From NCBI GenBank assembly GCA_031551775.1, contig JAVBND010000010.1:1-64000 (forward strand): a DNA stretch of 64,000 nucleotides, read 5' to 3'. Both the position numbers and the translations under genes were made by a program. The notes beneath the pieces are model-generated. The model was not told where the DNA came from, searched no databases, and worked only from the letters and a program-made list of their open reading frames with translations. Below are positions 51,954-60,860 of this stretch, in pieces. This DNA comes from Anaerozeibacter sp031551775 (lineage in GTDB: Bacteria > Bacillota > Clostridia > Christensenellales > Aristaeellaceae). Each line of letters opens with the position of its first letter. Positions within the stretch are counted from its first letter, which is position 1.

Positions 51954-52880
51954 TTATAGGAACTGCGTCAGTCCCATGTATAGCGGAATGATGGCGATGG
52001 ACAATATTGTCGAAACCAGGAGGCCTCCCGCCGCGTATTCGACGTCCGCGCCGCGGTCGCCCGCCGCGATGGTGGTTTGCGTCATGACCGGCATGGCCGA
52101 TTGAATGAAGAGCACCGGGCGCATGAGCCCGGGGACGGGCAGGATGAACGAGGTCAGGAGCAGCAGCCCCGGACCGATCAGGTACCGCCCGATGAGCATC
52201 GGCGCGTAGCCCTTGTTCCACTTGAGCGCGCCGCGCGAGATCATGTTCATGATGACGTAGCCGGTATAGATCAGCGACAGGGGCGTGACCAGCGCGCCCA
52301 GGTACCCGGCTGTACGCATCACAAACGAGGGCAGCTTGACGCCGATCAGTACCAATCCGGCGCTCAGCAAGAACGCCAAGAGCGGCACCGGCAAGAGCTT
52401 CTTAAGCCCGAGGCTGCCGCCCTGCCCGCCGTCCCTGGCCATCAGGAAATTGCCGATCGACCAAAACAGGCTGGTGTTGGCGATATAGTAGATGAGGGCG
52501 TAGGGCATGGCCGCGCTTCCAAACAGCGCCACCGCGACCGGCACGCCGATGAAGACCGAGTTGGAAAACGAGAACATGGACACGAACACGCCGCGGCGCT
52601 TCCCGTCGATCCCAAACAGCCGCGCACACAGGAATCCCGCCGCGACGGTAAGCAGAATTGACAGATAGGTCCCCGCGATCCCGCCCGCGCTTTCGATCAG
52701 CTTCTCGCGCGTAAACTCGCCCATCATGTTGCTCAGAACCAGCGCGCCCAGTCCCACATTGACGGTCAGGCGTGCAAGCAGCTTTGCGCCCGCCTGATCG
52801 ATCCATTTGATGCGGGTGAGCAGCATGCCCGCCCCTATGAGCAAGAAAATAGAGACCACCACCGATATCGCATCGAGCAT
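51954..52880 (-). CDS. AEC-family transporter (malate/auxin efflux carrier type)
   Basis: 308 residues with about ten membrane helices; the first MLDAISVVVSIFLLIGAGML and the central SFSNSVFIGVPVAVALFG are typical for AEC carriers, which move organic acids such as malate or branched substrates. It starts 18 bases downstream of leuA, suggesting that it exports or imports a keto acid tied to leucine synthesis, but this is inference. Confidence 0.88.
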   Translation of the reverse strand: MLDAISVVVSIFLLIGAGMLLTRIKWIDQAGAKLLARLTVNVGLGALVLSNMMGEFTREKLIESAGGIAGTYLSILLTVAAGFLCARLFGIDGKRRGVFVSMFSFSNSVFIGVPVAVALFGSAAMPYALIYYIANTSLFWSIGNFLMARDGGQGGSLGLKKLLPVPLLAFLLSAGLVLIGVKLPSFVMRTAGYLGALVTPLSLIYTGYVIMNMISRGALKWNKGYAPMLIGRYLIGPGLLLLTSFILPVPGLMRPVLFIQSAMPVMTQTTIAAGDRGADVEYAAGGLLVSTILSIAIIPLYMGLTQFL

Positions 52881-52898
52881 ATCTGTCCCCGCCCCTTC

Positions 52899-54587
52899 TT
52901 ACGCTTGCTGCCGCTCACCCCTGAGCGCGCGGTTGACGGCGCTCAAAACGCCCTTGATCGAAGCGATGGAGACGTTGTTTTCGATCCCCACGCCAAACAC
53001 GCGCTCGCCCTTGTACCTAAGCTCGATATAGGCCACGGCCTTGGCGCTCGAACCTTCGCCGATGGCGTGCTCGTGATAGCCTTGGAAGGCAAAGCCATCG
53101 ATGTGCGCCTGCTGCATGGCTTGGAAGAACGCGTCAATCGGGCCGTTTCCGGTCCCCGAGAGCGTGTATTCGCGGCTGCGGTACGTGATCGTGCCTTCAA
53201 ACTGCACGACGGAATGCCCCCAATCGCCGCGCTCGGAAATATCGTGGCGCACAAGGCGGTAGGGCGTATCCATTTCGCAGTATTCGCTCACAAACAAGCG
53301 CAAAAGCTGATCCGCCGAGAGTTCCTTGCCCAGGCGATCGGCTTCATGCTGCACAAGCTGGCCGAAATCGGCGTGCATTTCGCGGGGCAGCTTGTAGCCG
53401 TAGCGCGCCTGCAAGAGGTACGCCGCGCCGCCCTTGCCCGACTGTGAATTGATGCGGATGATCGGCTCATAGGACCGCCCAAGGTCGCGCGGGTCGATGG
53501 GCAGGTAGGGCATCTGCCACTTGGGCATTTCGTGCTCGCGGCGGTAGTCGAAGCCCTTCTTGATCGCGTCCTGATGCGAACCGGCAAACGCGGTAAAGAC
53601 CAGGTCGCCCGCGTAGGGGTGGCGCTCGTGCACGTGCATGCGCGAGCAGCGCTCATAGGTTCCGCGAAGCGATTCAATGTCGGAAAAATCAAGCCCCGGG
53701 TCGATTCCCTGCGTGTATAGGTTGAGCGCCAGGGTAATGAGATCGACGTTGCCCGTCCTTTCGCCGTTGCCAAAGAGCGTGCCCTCGACGCGCCCCGCGC
53801 CGGCCAGCATGGCAAGCTCCGCGCAGGCAACGCCGGTGCCGCGGTCGTTGTGCGGGTGTACGGACAGAATGATTGAGTCGTTTTTTTCTATATGGCCGAT
53901 GAAATATTCCACCTGATCGGCGTAATTGTTGGGCGTCGCGGTCTCGACGGTCGCGGGGAGGTTGACGATCAGCTTGTTGTCAGGCGTCGCGCCAAAGGCT
54001 TCGATCATGCGCGCGCACAGCTCGACGGCATAGTCCGGCTCAGTGCCCGAAAAACACTCGGGCGAAAACTCAAAGCGGATGCCCGCGCCGCCGTCGCTTC
54101 GCGCCTTGGCAAGCGCCACCATGAGGTGAGCGGCCGACACGGCCATGTCGATCACACCCTGGCGTCCCGCCTGATAAACCACCTGGCGGAAAAAGGGCGA
54201 GGAATTGATGTAGAGGTGGACGATGGCGGACGGGGCGCCTTCGATGGCTTCAAAGGTGCGGCGGATCAGGTGCTCGCGCGCCTGGGTGAGCACCTGGATG
54301 GATACATCGTCCGGGACGAGCCCGCGCTCGATCACGGCGCGCGTAAAGTCGAACTCGACCTGGGAAGCCGAGGGAAAGCTGACTTCGATTTCCTTGAAAC
54401 CGAGCTTCACCAGCGCGAGGAAAAACTCCAGCTTTTCCTCAAAGGTCATGGGATCGACAAGCGCCTGATTGCCGTCGCGCAGGTCGGTAGAACACCACAC
54501 GGGCGCGCGCGTCACCTGATTCGCGGGCCAGCGGCGCTCTTTCAAAGGCACCGGCTTAAACGGAATATACTTATCGGCCTGATTCAT
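52899..54587 (-). CDS. leuA: 2-isopropylmalate synthase, long (LeuA2-type) form
   Basis: 562 residues. Condenses acetyl-CoA with 2-ketoisovalerate in the first committed step of leucine synthesis. Catalytic metal-binding motifs STDLRDGNQ at about 34-42 and SVHPHNDRG at about 240; C-terminal allosteric LeuA dimer domain from about 430 (TGNGPIDAFF, AYIELRYKGE). The start KYIPFKPVPLKERRWP marks the longer class found in actinobacteria and some Clostridia. GGAGG 5-6 bases before ATG. leuB-D are not adjacent. Confidence 0.95.
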   Translation of the reverse strand: MNQADKYIPFKPVPLKERRWPANQVTRAPVWCSTDLRDGNQALVDPMTFEEKLEFFLALVKLGFKEIEVSFPSASQVEFDFTRAVIERGLVPDDVSIQVLTQAREHLIRRTFEAIEGAPSAIVHLYINSSPFFRQVVYQAGRQGVIDMAVSAAHLMVALAKARSDGGAGIRFEFSPECFSGTEPDYAVELCARMIEAFGATPDNKLIVNLPATVETATPNNYADQVEYFIGHIEKNDSIILSVHPHNDRGTGVACAELAMLAGAGRVEGTLFGNGERTGNVDLITLALNLYTQGIDPGLDFSDIESLRGTYERCSRMHVHERHPYAGDLVFTAFAGSHQDAIKKGFDYRREHEMPKWQMPYLPIDPRDLGRSYEPIIRINSQSGKGGAAYLLQARYGYKLPREMHADFGQLVQHEADRLGKELSADQLLRLFVSEYCEMDTPYRLVRHDISERGDWGHSVVQFEGTITYRSREYTLSGTGNGPIDAFFQAMQQAHIDGFAFQGYHEHAIGEGSSAKAVAYIELRYKGERVFGVGIENNVSIASIKGVLSAVNRALRGERQQA

Positions 54588-54619
54588 AAAGCCTCCGCTC
54601 GGGTTCCATAATAGCCCCT

Positions 54620-54648
54620 ATTATCCGGCATTTTCATCACTTTGTCAA
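54620..54648 (-). promoter_or_regulatory. Promoter of the leuA operon
   Basis: Minus strand TTGACA (54643-54648), 17-base spacer, GATAAT (54620-54625). The leader is only about 25 bases, so there is no room for a T-box. Confidence 0.8.
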
Positions 54649-54733
54649 TCGCGTCAGGTGAAAGTAAACATTTGCGAACGGCCCCGGTTTGTGTTAGAAT
54701 ATGATCTACCAATTGCTCATCGGAGGCGTGCGC

Positions 54734-56194
54734 ATGTCATTTTGCACATTTTCGGATCAATTCGCCATGTACGACGTGACGCCAGTGGAGAACCTGTTCC
54801 TGCTGGAATACATGCCCTATGCCAAGGGTGATTACGTGCGCGTGTATCTGTACGGCATGATGCTGTGCCGGCACGGCCTGGGCGCGGACACGCTGGAGAA
54901 ATGCGCCCAGCAGCTCAATCTTGAGCGGGACAAGGTGCTGGAGGCGTTTAAGTATTGGGAGGACAAGGGTCTGGTTACGCGCATGAGCGACAACCCGCCC
55001 ACCTATCAATACAGCAACGTGCGCAGCGTCTTCGGGCAAAGCCCGGCGCTCGACGAATCGATCTATGTCTATGCCGAGCTCGACAAGAAACTCGAAGCAA
55101 TTTTCGGAAACCTCGAAAGGCGTTACCGCGAGGCTGCGGCGGACTGGGTGGACGATCTGGGGCTAAAGAGCGATGTAGTGATCGAGATGGCGCGCCAGGT
55201 AGACCGGAAGCTGACCGAAAAAAACGGCGGCAAGCAAAGAAGCGTTCCCTACGCCTTTACCGCGCTCAAGGACTGCGCGCTTGACTGGGCGGAGCGGGGC
55301 ATCAATACGGTAGAAGCCGCCCGGCTCGAAGGGCAAAAGGGCATGCCGCCCTACCTGGCCGCGCGGCAGGTGCTGTCGGGCTTTAACCTCAGGCGCAACC
55401 CGACCGCCGCCGAAGTCGCCATGGCCGCGAAATGGCTGGAAGAATGGGGCTACGGCGAAGCGGAGATCCTCGGCGCGCTCAAGGAAACCACCAAGACCGC
55501 CAATCCCTCGTTTGCCTACCTAGACGGCGTGCTCAAGGGCATGATGAACCGTGAAAACCAGGGAGATTCCCGGGAAGAAGTCAAGCGCGTCCTCGAAGCG
55601 CTGGGCGCGTCCTCGCGCACGCCCACGGACGACCTCATGCGCTCCTATGACAAGGCAATCGCGCAGGGATTTGCGCCGGATACGGTGCTGCGCGCCGCCG
55701 CGCTGTGCAACGCCAAGGGCCAGCGCACGTTTGAAAAACTCAACGATGTGCTGGGCAAGTGGCTTTCGCTGGGGCTCACGACGATTGACAAAGTCGAAAG
55801 CTACCTCGAGCGGCGCGCGAGCCTTCGAAAGCTGACGCTTGCGATCTTCGAAAAGGCGGGCGTTTCGCGCGACCCCACCGACGCCGACCTCGACCAGACG
55901 CTTGATTGGATGAGCTTGGCGGAGCCGGAAATGATCCTGTGCGCCGCCGAATTCGCGCGCGGGCTCTCGATCCCCTCCCGTTCGATCACAAAACGGCTCA
56001 AGGAATGGGCACAGGCGGGGATCGCCGATGTGGAGGCCGCCAAGGCCTTCAAGCGCCCCGCGCAGGGGAAGGCGGACAACGCCGCGCAAAACAAAAACCC
56101 GGCACTCAATTATGAGCAGCGGAATTTGGACGAAAAATACTATGAGGACTACCTCCTGGACATCGAGCGCTCGCGCAGAAAGGAACAAACATGA
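54734..56194 (+). CDS. dnaD: DnaD-domain replication initiation protein with three helical modules
   Basis: 486 residues. Helps load the replicative helicase. The N-terminal winged-helix part (about 1-110, YAKGDYVRVYLYGMMLCRHG) is followed by three DnaB_2/DnaD-like modules, each starting with a PT..D pattern: NPTAAEVAMAAKWLEEWGYG (about 222), TPTDDLMRSYDKAIAQGF (about 295) and DPTDADLDQTLDWMSLAE (about 380); two are more usual. It ends YEQRNLDEKYYEDYLLDIER. ATG 54734 has CGGAGG 8 bases upstream. It overlaps the DnaI-like gene by 4 bases. Confidence 0.87.
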   Translation: MSFCTFSDQFAMYDVTPVENLFLLEYMPYAKGDYVRVYLYGMMLCRHGLGADTLEKCAQQLNLERDKVLEAFKYWEDKGLVTRMSDNPPTYQYSNVRSVFGQSPALDESIYVYAELDKKLEAIFGNLERRYREAAADWVDDLGLKSDVVIEMARQVDRKLTEKNGGKQRSVPYAFTALKDCALDWAERGINTVEAARLEGQKGMPPYLAARQVLSGFNLRRNPTAAEVAMAAKWLEEWGYGEAEILGALKETTKTANPSFAYLDGVLKGMMNRENQGDSREEVKRVLEALGASSRTPTDDLMRSYDKAIAQGFAPDTVLRAAALCNAKGQRTFEKLNDVLGKWLSLGLTTIDKVESYLERRASLRKLTLAIFEKAGVSRDPTDADLDQTLDWMSLAEPEMILCAAEFARGLSIPSRSITKRLKEWAQAGIADVEAAKAFKRPAQGKADNAAQNKNPALNYEQRNLDEKYYEDYLLDIERSRRKEQT

Positions 56195-57156
56195 CGCAGG
56201 GCGAAGCCGTACAACGGACCGAAAGGGAATACGCGAGCCAGAGAGCAAAGAACGAATCCGAGCGCGACGCGCGCGTGGCCGAAGTTCGTCAAAAAATCCC
56301 GGAGATCGCGCGCCTTCAGGCGGAACTGGCCGCCGCTTTTGCCGACGGCGCGCGCCGCGCATTGGTCGATGGCGCACAAGCCGCGCACATCGCGCAGGCG
56401 CTGCGGACTCGCGCGGGCGATGTGCAGCGCCAGATCGCATGCCGGCTTGAAGCCGCCGGTTTTCCTCAAAATTATATGGACATCCGTTGCCGTTGCGGCA
56501 CATGCCGCGACACCGGCTACGTGGGCGAGGACATGCGCGGGCGCTGTCAGTGCTTCACTCAGCGCGTGTTGGCGCTGCGCTTTGAACACGCCGAAGGGTT
56601 GCCCGAACACAGCTTTGAACGCTTCGACGAGCGCCTTTATCCAAGCGCTTCCCAGCGCGCTCAGGCGGTCGAAGCCCGAAACCTCCTGGAAACCTACGCC
56701 GAGCGCTTTCCGGAAAGCGGCGCGCTCAACCTGCTGCTGCTGGGCGCGAGCGGCCTTGGCAAGACGTTCCTGCTCGACAGCGTGGCGCGGCGCATCAGCG
56801 AGCGCGGTTACGTGACGCTTCGCATCAGCGCATTTCGCATGTTTGAAGGCATGCGCGCCTACCACATGGGCGAAAACCAGTCGGGAACGGCGTTTGAGCA
56901 AATGCTGAACTGCCCTTGCCTCTTGATCGACGACCTGGGCGCCGAGCCGATGTTTAAGAACATCACGGTTGAATACCTGTTCACGCTTTTGAGCGAGCGC
57001 GCCGCCGCCCGCCGCCATACGGCAATCGCCACCAACCTATCGCTGGTTCAATTGGCCGAGCGCTACGGTGAGCGCGTGGTATCGCGCCTGCTCGACCGAT
57101 CGACGACCGAGATCATCCGCTTAAGCGGTGAAGACCTTCGCACGAGGCGGAACTGA
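56191..57156 (+). CDS. dnaI: DnaI/DnaC-type helicase loader ATPase
   Basis: 321 residues. Loads the hexameric helicase. A helical N-terminus is followed by a zinc-binding set CRCGTCRDTGYV...CQC (about 98-120), then an AAA+ core with Walker A LGASGLGKTF (about 186), Walker B CLLIDDLGAE (about 248) and an arginine finger region SRLLDRS. ATGA overlap with dnaD shows coupling; both belong to the primosome. The last gene of the run starts in the stop codon of this one. Confidence 0.92.
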   Translation: MTQGEAVQRTEREYASQRAKNESERDARVAEVRQKIPEIARLQAELAAAFADGARRALVDGAQAAHIAQALRTRAGDVQRQIACRLEAAGFPQNYMDIRCRCGTCRDTGYVGEDMRGRCQCFTQRVLALRFEHAEGLPEHSFERFDERLYPSASQRAQAVEARNLLETYAERFPESGALNLLLLGASGLGKTFLLDSVARRISERGYVTLRISAFRMFEGMRAYHMGENQSGTAFEQMLNCPCLLIDDLGAEPMFKNITVEYLFTLLSERAAARRHTAIATNLSLVQLAERYGERVVSRLLDRSTTEIIRLSGEDLRTRRN

Positions 57157-57647
57157 TGGACGCGAAGATACAAATCTACGCGCGCCTTGGCGCGCTGGGC
57201 ATTCCCCTGAAGCGCCTTGAACACGACGAGGCGCACACCATGGACGACCTAAAAGAAGTCATGGATCAACTTGATTGCGTGATCCCCAAGAATCTGTTCC
57301 TGGCGCCGCGCAACCAATCGCACTTTTATCTGTGCCTCGTCATGCCGGACGCGCCCTTTCGCACCGCCGACATCTCAAAGCAGATCATCTCTTCGCGCTT
57401 GAGCTTTGCGTCCGCCGAGAAAATGCGCGAAATGCTGCGCACCCACCCCGGCGCGCTCAGCCCCATGGGCCTGATCTTTGAAAGCGCGCGCGCGGTTACG
57501 CTGCTCGTCGATGAGCGCCTGAAGGACGAAGCCTACCTGGGCTTTCATCCAAACGACAACCGGGAGACGCTGGCCATGGCAGGCGCCGATTTCTTTCAAA
57601 AGTTCCTGCCCGCCGCTGGGCACGAGCCGCACTTCGTGCGCCTGTAG
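57156..57647 (+). CDS. YbaK/ProX-type aminoacyl-tRNA editing domain protein
   Basis: 163 residues, free-standing editing domain of the prolyl-tRNA synthetase-associated family (ProXp/PrdX-like), which removes mischarged Ala or Cys from tRNA-Pro. KNLFLAPRNQSHFYLCLVMP (about 47-66) and the C-terminal GFHPNDNRETLAM (about 131-143) are the diagnostic parts. Its ATG shares one base with the upstream TGA. The reason for sitting in the helicase-loader operon is not apparent. Confidence 0.87.
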   Translation: MDAKIQIYARLGALGIPLKRLEHDEAHTMDDLKEVMDQLDCVIPKNLFLAPRNQSHFYLCLVMPDAPFRTADISKQIISSRLSFASAEKMREMLRTHPGALSPMGLIFESARAVTLLVDERLKDEAYLGFHPNDNRETLAMAGADFFQKFLPAAGHEPHFVRL

Positions 57648-57652
57648 GGCGG

Positions 57653-58834
57653 TTATTCCAAGTTTCCCAAAGGGAGCGGATGAACGGCTTCGCCTTCCAG
57701 AACGACTTGCTCAACGCGCACCATGTCGTCCATGATGATCAGGTTGGCTGCCTTTCCTTCTTCCAGCGAGCCGACCTCGTCGTCGATGCCCAGCAGGCGG
57801 GCCGGATTGAGCGTGGCGAAGCGGATGGCGTGGCACAGGCCATAGCCCGTGTGCTTCATGAGGTTGCGGCAGGCGCAGTCGAGCGTCAGTCGGCTGCCCG
57901 CCAGGTACCCCTCATCGTCGTAGTTCAGGTCCGCTCCGTAGGCGATGCCCGCAGCTTCGTTGTTTTTGCAATCCGCCTTGCCGGGCATGGAATCGCTGAT
58001 CAGAATGATCCGCTCCACGCCCTTGACGCGCACGACCATCTTGATCATGTCGGGCGCGACGTGGATGCCGTTCTCGTCCGAGATCAATTCCGCGTACATA
58101 TCGGGGTCGTAGAGCGTAAACTCGTCGCAGCCCGCGCCGATGGTACCCTGCGCAAAGCCTTTGGCCTTGCCCGAATCGCCGTGGTGGGTCTGTACCTTGA
58201 CGCCGTAATGCTTGACCTTTTTGCACATCGCGGCCGTCGCCTTGGAGTGTCCAAGGGCAAAGATCGCGCGGGGATTGACCGCCTTCACATAGGCCATGAA
58301 ACCCTCAATGCCCTCGCGCGCGGGATCAACCGCCCACACGCGCGCCATTTCCCCGATCCCGTCAACCAGCGCCCGATAGTCGGCCTCGTCGATCGGGCCG
58401 TTCCACTTAAGCCCGCTCTGGTAGCTGCCGAACGCGCCCATGTAAGGGCCTTCCATATAAAGTCCCTTCAAAATGCGCCCCGCGCCATGCCGCGATGCCT
58501 CGCGAACGCGTTTGGCGCCCGCGAGCATTTCCTCGCGCGTCAGATTCATGTAGAAGGCGGGCAAAACCGTCGTTTCCCCGTGGCTTAAAAAGTGCGCCGC
58601 GCAGCCGAGCGGATCTTTGTCGAAGGTAGCCTCTCCCGCGCCGTGGTTGTGGATGTCGATCAGGCCGGGCGCGGTATACTTGCCCTTGGCGTCGATGATG
58701 GCCGCGTTTGCCGGGATGGTTACGCTTTGGGCCGGTCCCACTTGACGGATCACCCCGCCTTCAAAGGTGATGGCGCCGTCCCAGATGATCCCATCCTCCA
58801 TGATGAGCTTGGTGTTGACGATTGCTTGCATCAT
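57653..58834 (-). CDS. nagA: N-acetylglucosamine-6-phosphate deacetylase
   Basis: 393 residues, typical length. Removes acetate from GlcNAc-6-P. Metal and substrate motifs: DIHNHGAGEATFD (about 63-75), MEGPYMGAFGSYQSG, LGHSKAT, QTHHGDSGK and ISDSMPGK near 290. The THLFNAM motif of the standard enzyme is replaced by THHGDSG, a divergence worth noting. ATG 58834 with GAGGGGG 8 bases upstream; a second ATG follows directly. Last gene of the amino sugar run. Confidence 0.9.
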   Translation of the reverse strand: MMQAIVNTKLIMEDGIIWDGAITFEGGVIRQVGPAQSVTIPANAAIIDAKGKYTAPGLIDIHNHGAGEATFDKDPLGCAAHFLSHGETTVLPAFYMNLTREEMLAGAKRVREASRHGAGRILKGLYMEGPYMGAFGSYQSGLKWNGPIDEADYRALVDGIGEMARVWAVDPAREGIEGFMAYVKAVNPRAIFALGHSKATAAMCKKVKHYGVKVQTHHGDSGKAKGFAQGTIGAGCDEFTLYDPDMYAELISDENGIHVAPDMIKMVVRVKGVERIILISDSMPGKADCKNNEAAGIAYGADLNYDDEGYLAGSRLTLDCACRNLMKHTGYGLCHAIRFATLNPARLLGIDDEVGSLEEGKAANLIIMDDMVRVEQVVLEGEAVHPLPLGNLE

Positions 58835-58865
58835 GTCCCTCACCCCCTCTTGTGCCGCCTCCCGC

Positions 58866-59822
58866 CTACAGCGCCCAGTCGCTCTGGCCGTCCCGCCAAA
58901 CCGCAAAGGGACGCGCGAGCGCCTCGCTGACGTAGCATATCCCCTTGCCCAAGCGCATGATGGACGCCGGGCACTGCATGGAAATCGGCCCGTAGAGTTC
59001 CAGGCGCGAAATCATACGCTGCCAGGAATCGCCCGCCGGATTGCAAAAAGTATGCAGCTCAAAGCGTTCGCGGGCGTTTGCGATGTCGCGCGGACCGATG
59101 GTCACGGCGCGCGGCGGCACCGCCCACACATCGCCCGAAGCGCCCATGGGCGCGAACAGGGAGTTTTCGCAGATGGTCAGGGGCGTCTCCGTGGTCAGGC
59201 GCGAGCCCAGCTTCAGGAATTCCGCCAAGGAATCCGCGCGGAACTCGTCGGCGCCGGGATCGATGAAGGCCGTATGCCCCGGCCAGCCGGTGGCCGAATA
59301 GACGACGTCCGCGCCGCCTCCGCCGACCTCCTCAATGATCGATGTATAGACATTGACCCCGCTGTTTTCATTGGTGAACACATGCCAGTTTTCCACCGCC
59401 GGACGCAGGTCCGCGCGGATTTTATAGTAGAAGTGGTTCAGGAACGAGTAGCCCAGGCCCGCGCCGTAGGTAAGCGGGGCGACGTTTCCGTCCTCGTCCG
59501 CCCATTCGTCCATCGCAAAGGCGTGCACGTTGCGGCAGGAAACATTGTGCCGGTTGATCATTTCCGCGATGGCCTGGTACGCGCCCGGCCACTGGTTGGG
59601 GAAGATCATCGTCAGGCGCGTGTCGTTGACATCGCTCAGATAGACGCGGTGAAAAACATCCAGCACCAGCATAAGCGTGGGATCGTGAACCACGCGAACG
59701 CTGTAGCCGTTTTCATTGGTGTACTCCATCTCCTCGCGGCGGATATTGCGCGCGCGCGCGAGGACCTCCGGGGCGTATTTGGGCAGCCAGGGCGCCGGTT
59801 GAAAGCGAAATTCGGGGTTCAT
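58866..59822 (-). CDS. Glucosamine-6-phosphate deaminase-like (NagB superfamily) protein
   Basis: 318 residues, longer than NagB (about 240-265). NagB-type core: MIFPNQWPGAYQAIAEMINR, FAMDEWADEDG (the DE catalytic pair), a Gly-rich TGWPGHTAFIDPG where NagB has G(I/V)G-x-x-GHIAFNEP, and PPRAVTIG. The order and motifs point to a sugar-phosphate isomerase/deaminase, but the differences around GHIAFNEP make the substrate uncertain. AAGGACGGAG before ATG. It lies between the permease and nagA, so a phosphorylated amino sugar is likely. Confidence 0.82.
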   Translation of the reverse strand: MNPEFRFQPAPWLPKYAPEVLARARNIRREEMEYTNENGYSVRVVHDPTLMLVLDVFHRVYLSDVNDTRLTMIFPNQWPGAYQAIAEMINRHNVSCRNVHAFAMDEWADEDGNVAPLTYGAGLGYSFLNHFYYKIRADLRPAVENWHVFTNENSGVNVYTSIIEEVGGGGADVVYSATGWPGHTAFIDPGADEFRADSLAEFLKLGSRLTTETPLTICENSLFAPMGASGDVWAVPPRAVTIGPRDIANARERFELHTFCNPAGDSWQRMISRLELYGPISMQCPASIMRLGKGICYVSEALARPFAVWRDGQSDWAL

Positions 59823-59858
59823 TGTGTTTTCTCCGTCCTTTCTGATCCTTTGGAAACA

Positions 59859-60848
59859 TCAGCCCTGTCGGCGGCGGTTGGCCTCGTCAATGGCCACCGA
59901 AATCACCATGATGCTGCCGATGAGCACGTTTTGCAGGTTTGTATCGATACCGAACAGCGTCAGCGCGTTGGAGATCAACGCCATCAGCAATATGCCCAGG
60001 AAGGTTCCGAGGATCGAGCCCTCGCCGCCGTTGAGCGAGACGCCGCCGATGAGCAGCGCTGAAATGACGCGGAATTCAACGCCCTGTCCAAGCGAGGCGG
60101 GCGCCGAACCGTAGCGTGAGATGGAAAGCACGCCCGCGAAGGCGGCGCACAGGCCGATCAGCATGTAGAGGACGTAGACGAACTTTTTCACATGGATGCC
60201 CGAGAGTTGCGCCGATTCTCGGTTGGAGCCGATGAAGTAGGACTGGTGGAAAAAAGAGATATACTTGAGCAGGAACGCGGCGATGGCGGTGATGACGACC
60301 ATGGAGACAATGAGCGTTGATATCCCGAAGAGGTTCCAGTCCTGCACGATGGCCTTGAAGCCGAGGGGGAAGTTCGAGAGCGTCGAGGAGTTGATGATCA
60401 TCAGTCCAACGCCCTTGAACACCATCCAGGTGCCCATGGTGGCGATCATCGGCAGTACCTTGAGCCGCACGATGATGAAGCCGTTGAGCGCGCCGATGAT
60501 CACTCCGGCCAGCAATCCGCCGAGTATGCACACCGGGATGGGCATCTTCTGGTTGAGCATCAGACCGCACACAAACGCCGAACAGCCCATGTTGGAGCCG
60601 ACAGAAAAATCGGTGTTCCCGGCGATCAGGGAGATGGTCAGAAACGCGCCGATGATCATGTCCGTGGCCATGTAGTTTCCGACAATGCGGAAGTTGGCCG
60701 GGGTCAGGAATTGGCGGGAATTGATGCTCATAAACACCGACAGAAGCAGCACCAGCAAAAGAATGACGATTTCGCGCACTTCAAATATGCGCCTGACCAC
60801 GTGCCTTACGCCGCTTTCCCGGTTGACGGCCGCGCTTTTTTCATTCAT
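59859..60848 (-). CDS. Sugar ABC transporter permease (RbsC-like), amino sugar locus
   Basis: 329 residues, about eight to ten membrane segments. SLIAGNTDFSVGSNMG and VEFRVISALLIGGVSLNGGEG are the RbsC-type motifs. GAGGAGGG before the ATG. It is 12 bases downstream of its ATPase gene and upstream of the NagB-like gene. Confidence 0.93.
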   Translation of the reverse strand: MNEKSAAVNRESGVRHVVRRIFEVREIVILLLVLLLSVFMSINSRQFLTPANFRIVGNYMATDMIIGAFLTISLIAGNTDFSVGSNMGCSAFVCGLMLNQKMPIPVCILGGLLAGVIIGALNGFIIVRLKVLPMIATMGTWMVFKGVGLMIINSSTLSNFPLGFKAIVQDWNLFGISTLIVSMVVITAIAAFLLKYISFFHQSYFIGSNRESAQLSGIHVKKFVYVLYMLIGLCAAFAGVLSISRYGSAPASLGQGVEFRVISALLIGGVSLNGGEGSILGTFLGILLMALISNALTLFGIDTNLQNVLIGSIMVISVAIDEANRRRQG

Positions 60849-60860
60849 GTCCTTCCCTCC

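Noticed and set aside
54588..54700. T-box or leader attenuator before leuA
   Set aside because: The promoter is about 25 bases from the ATG, so no leader RNA can fit.
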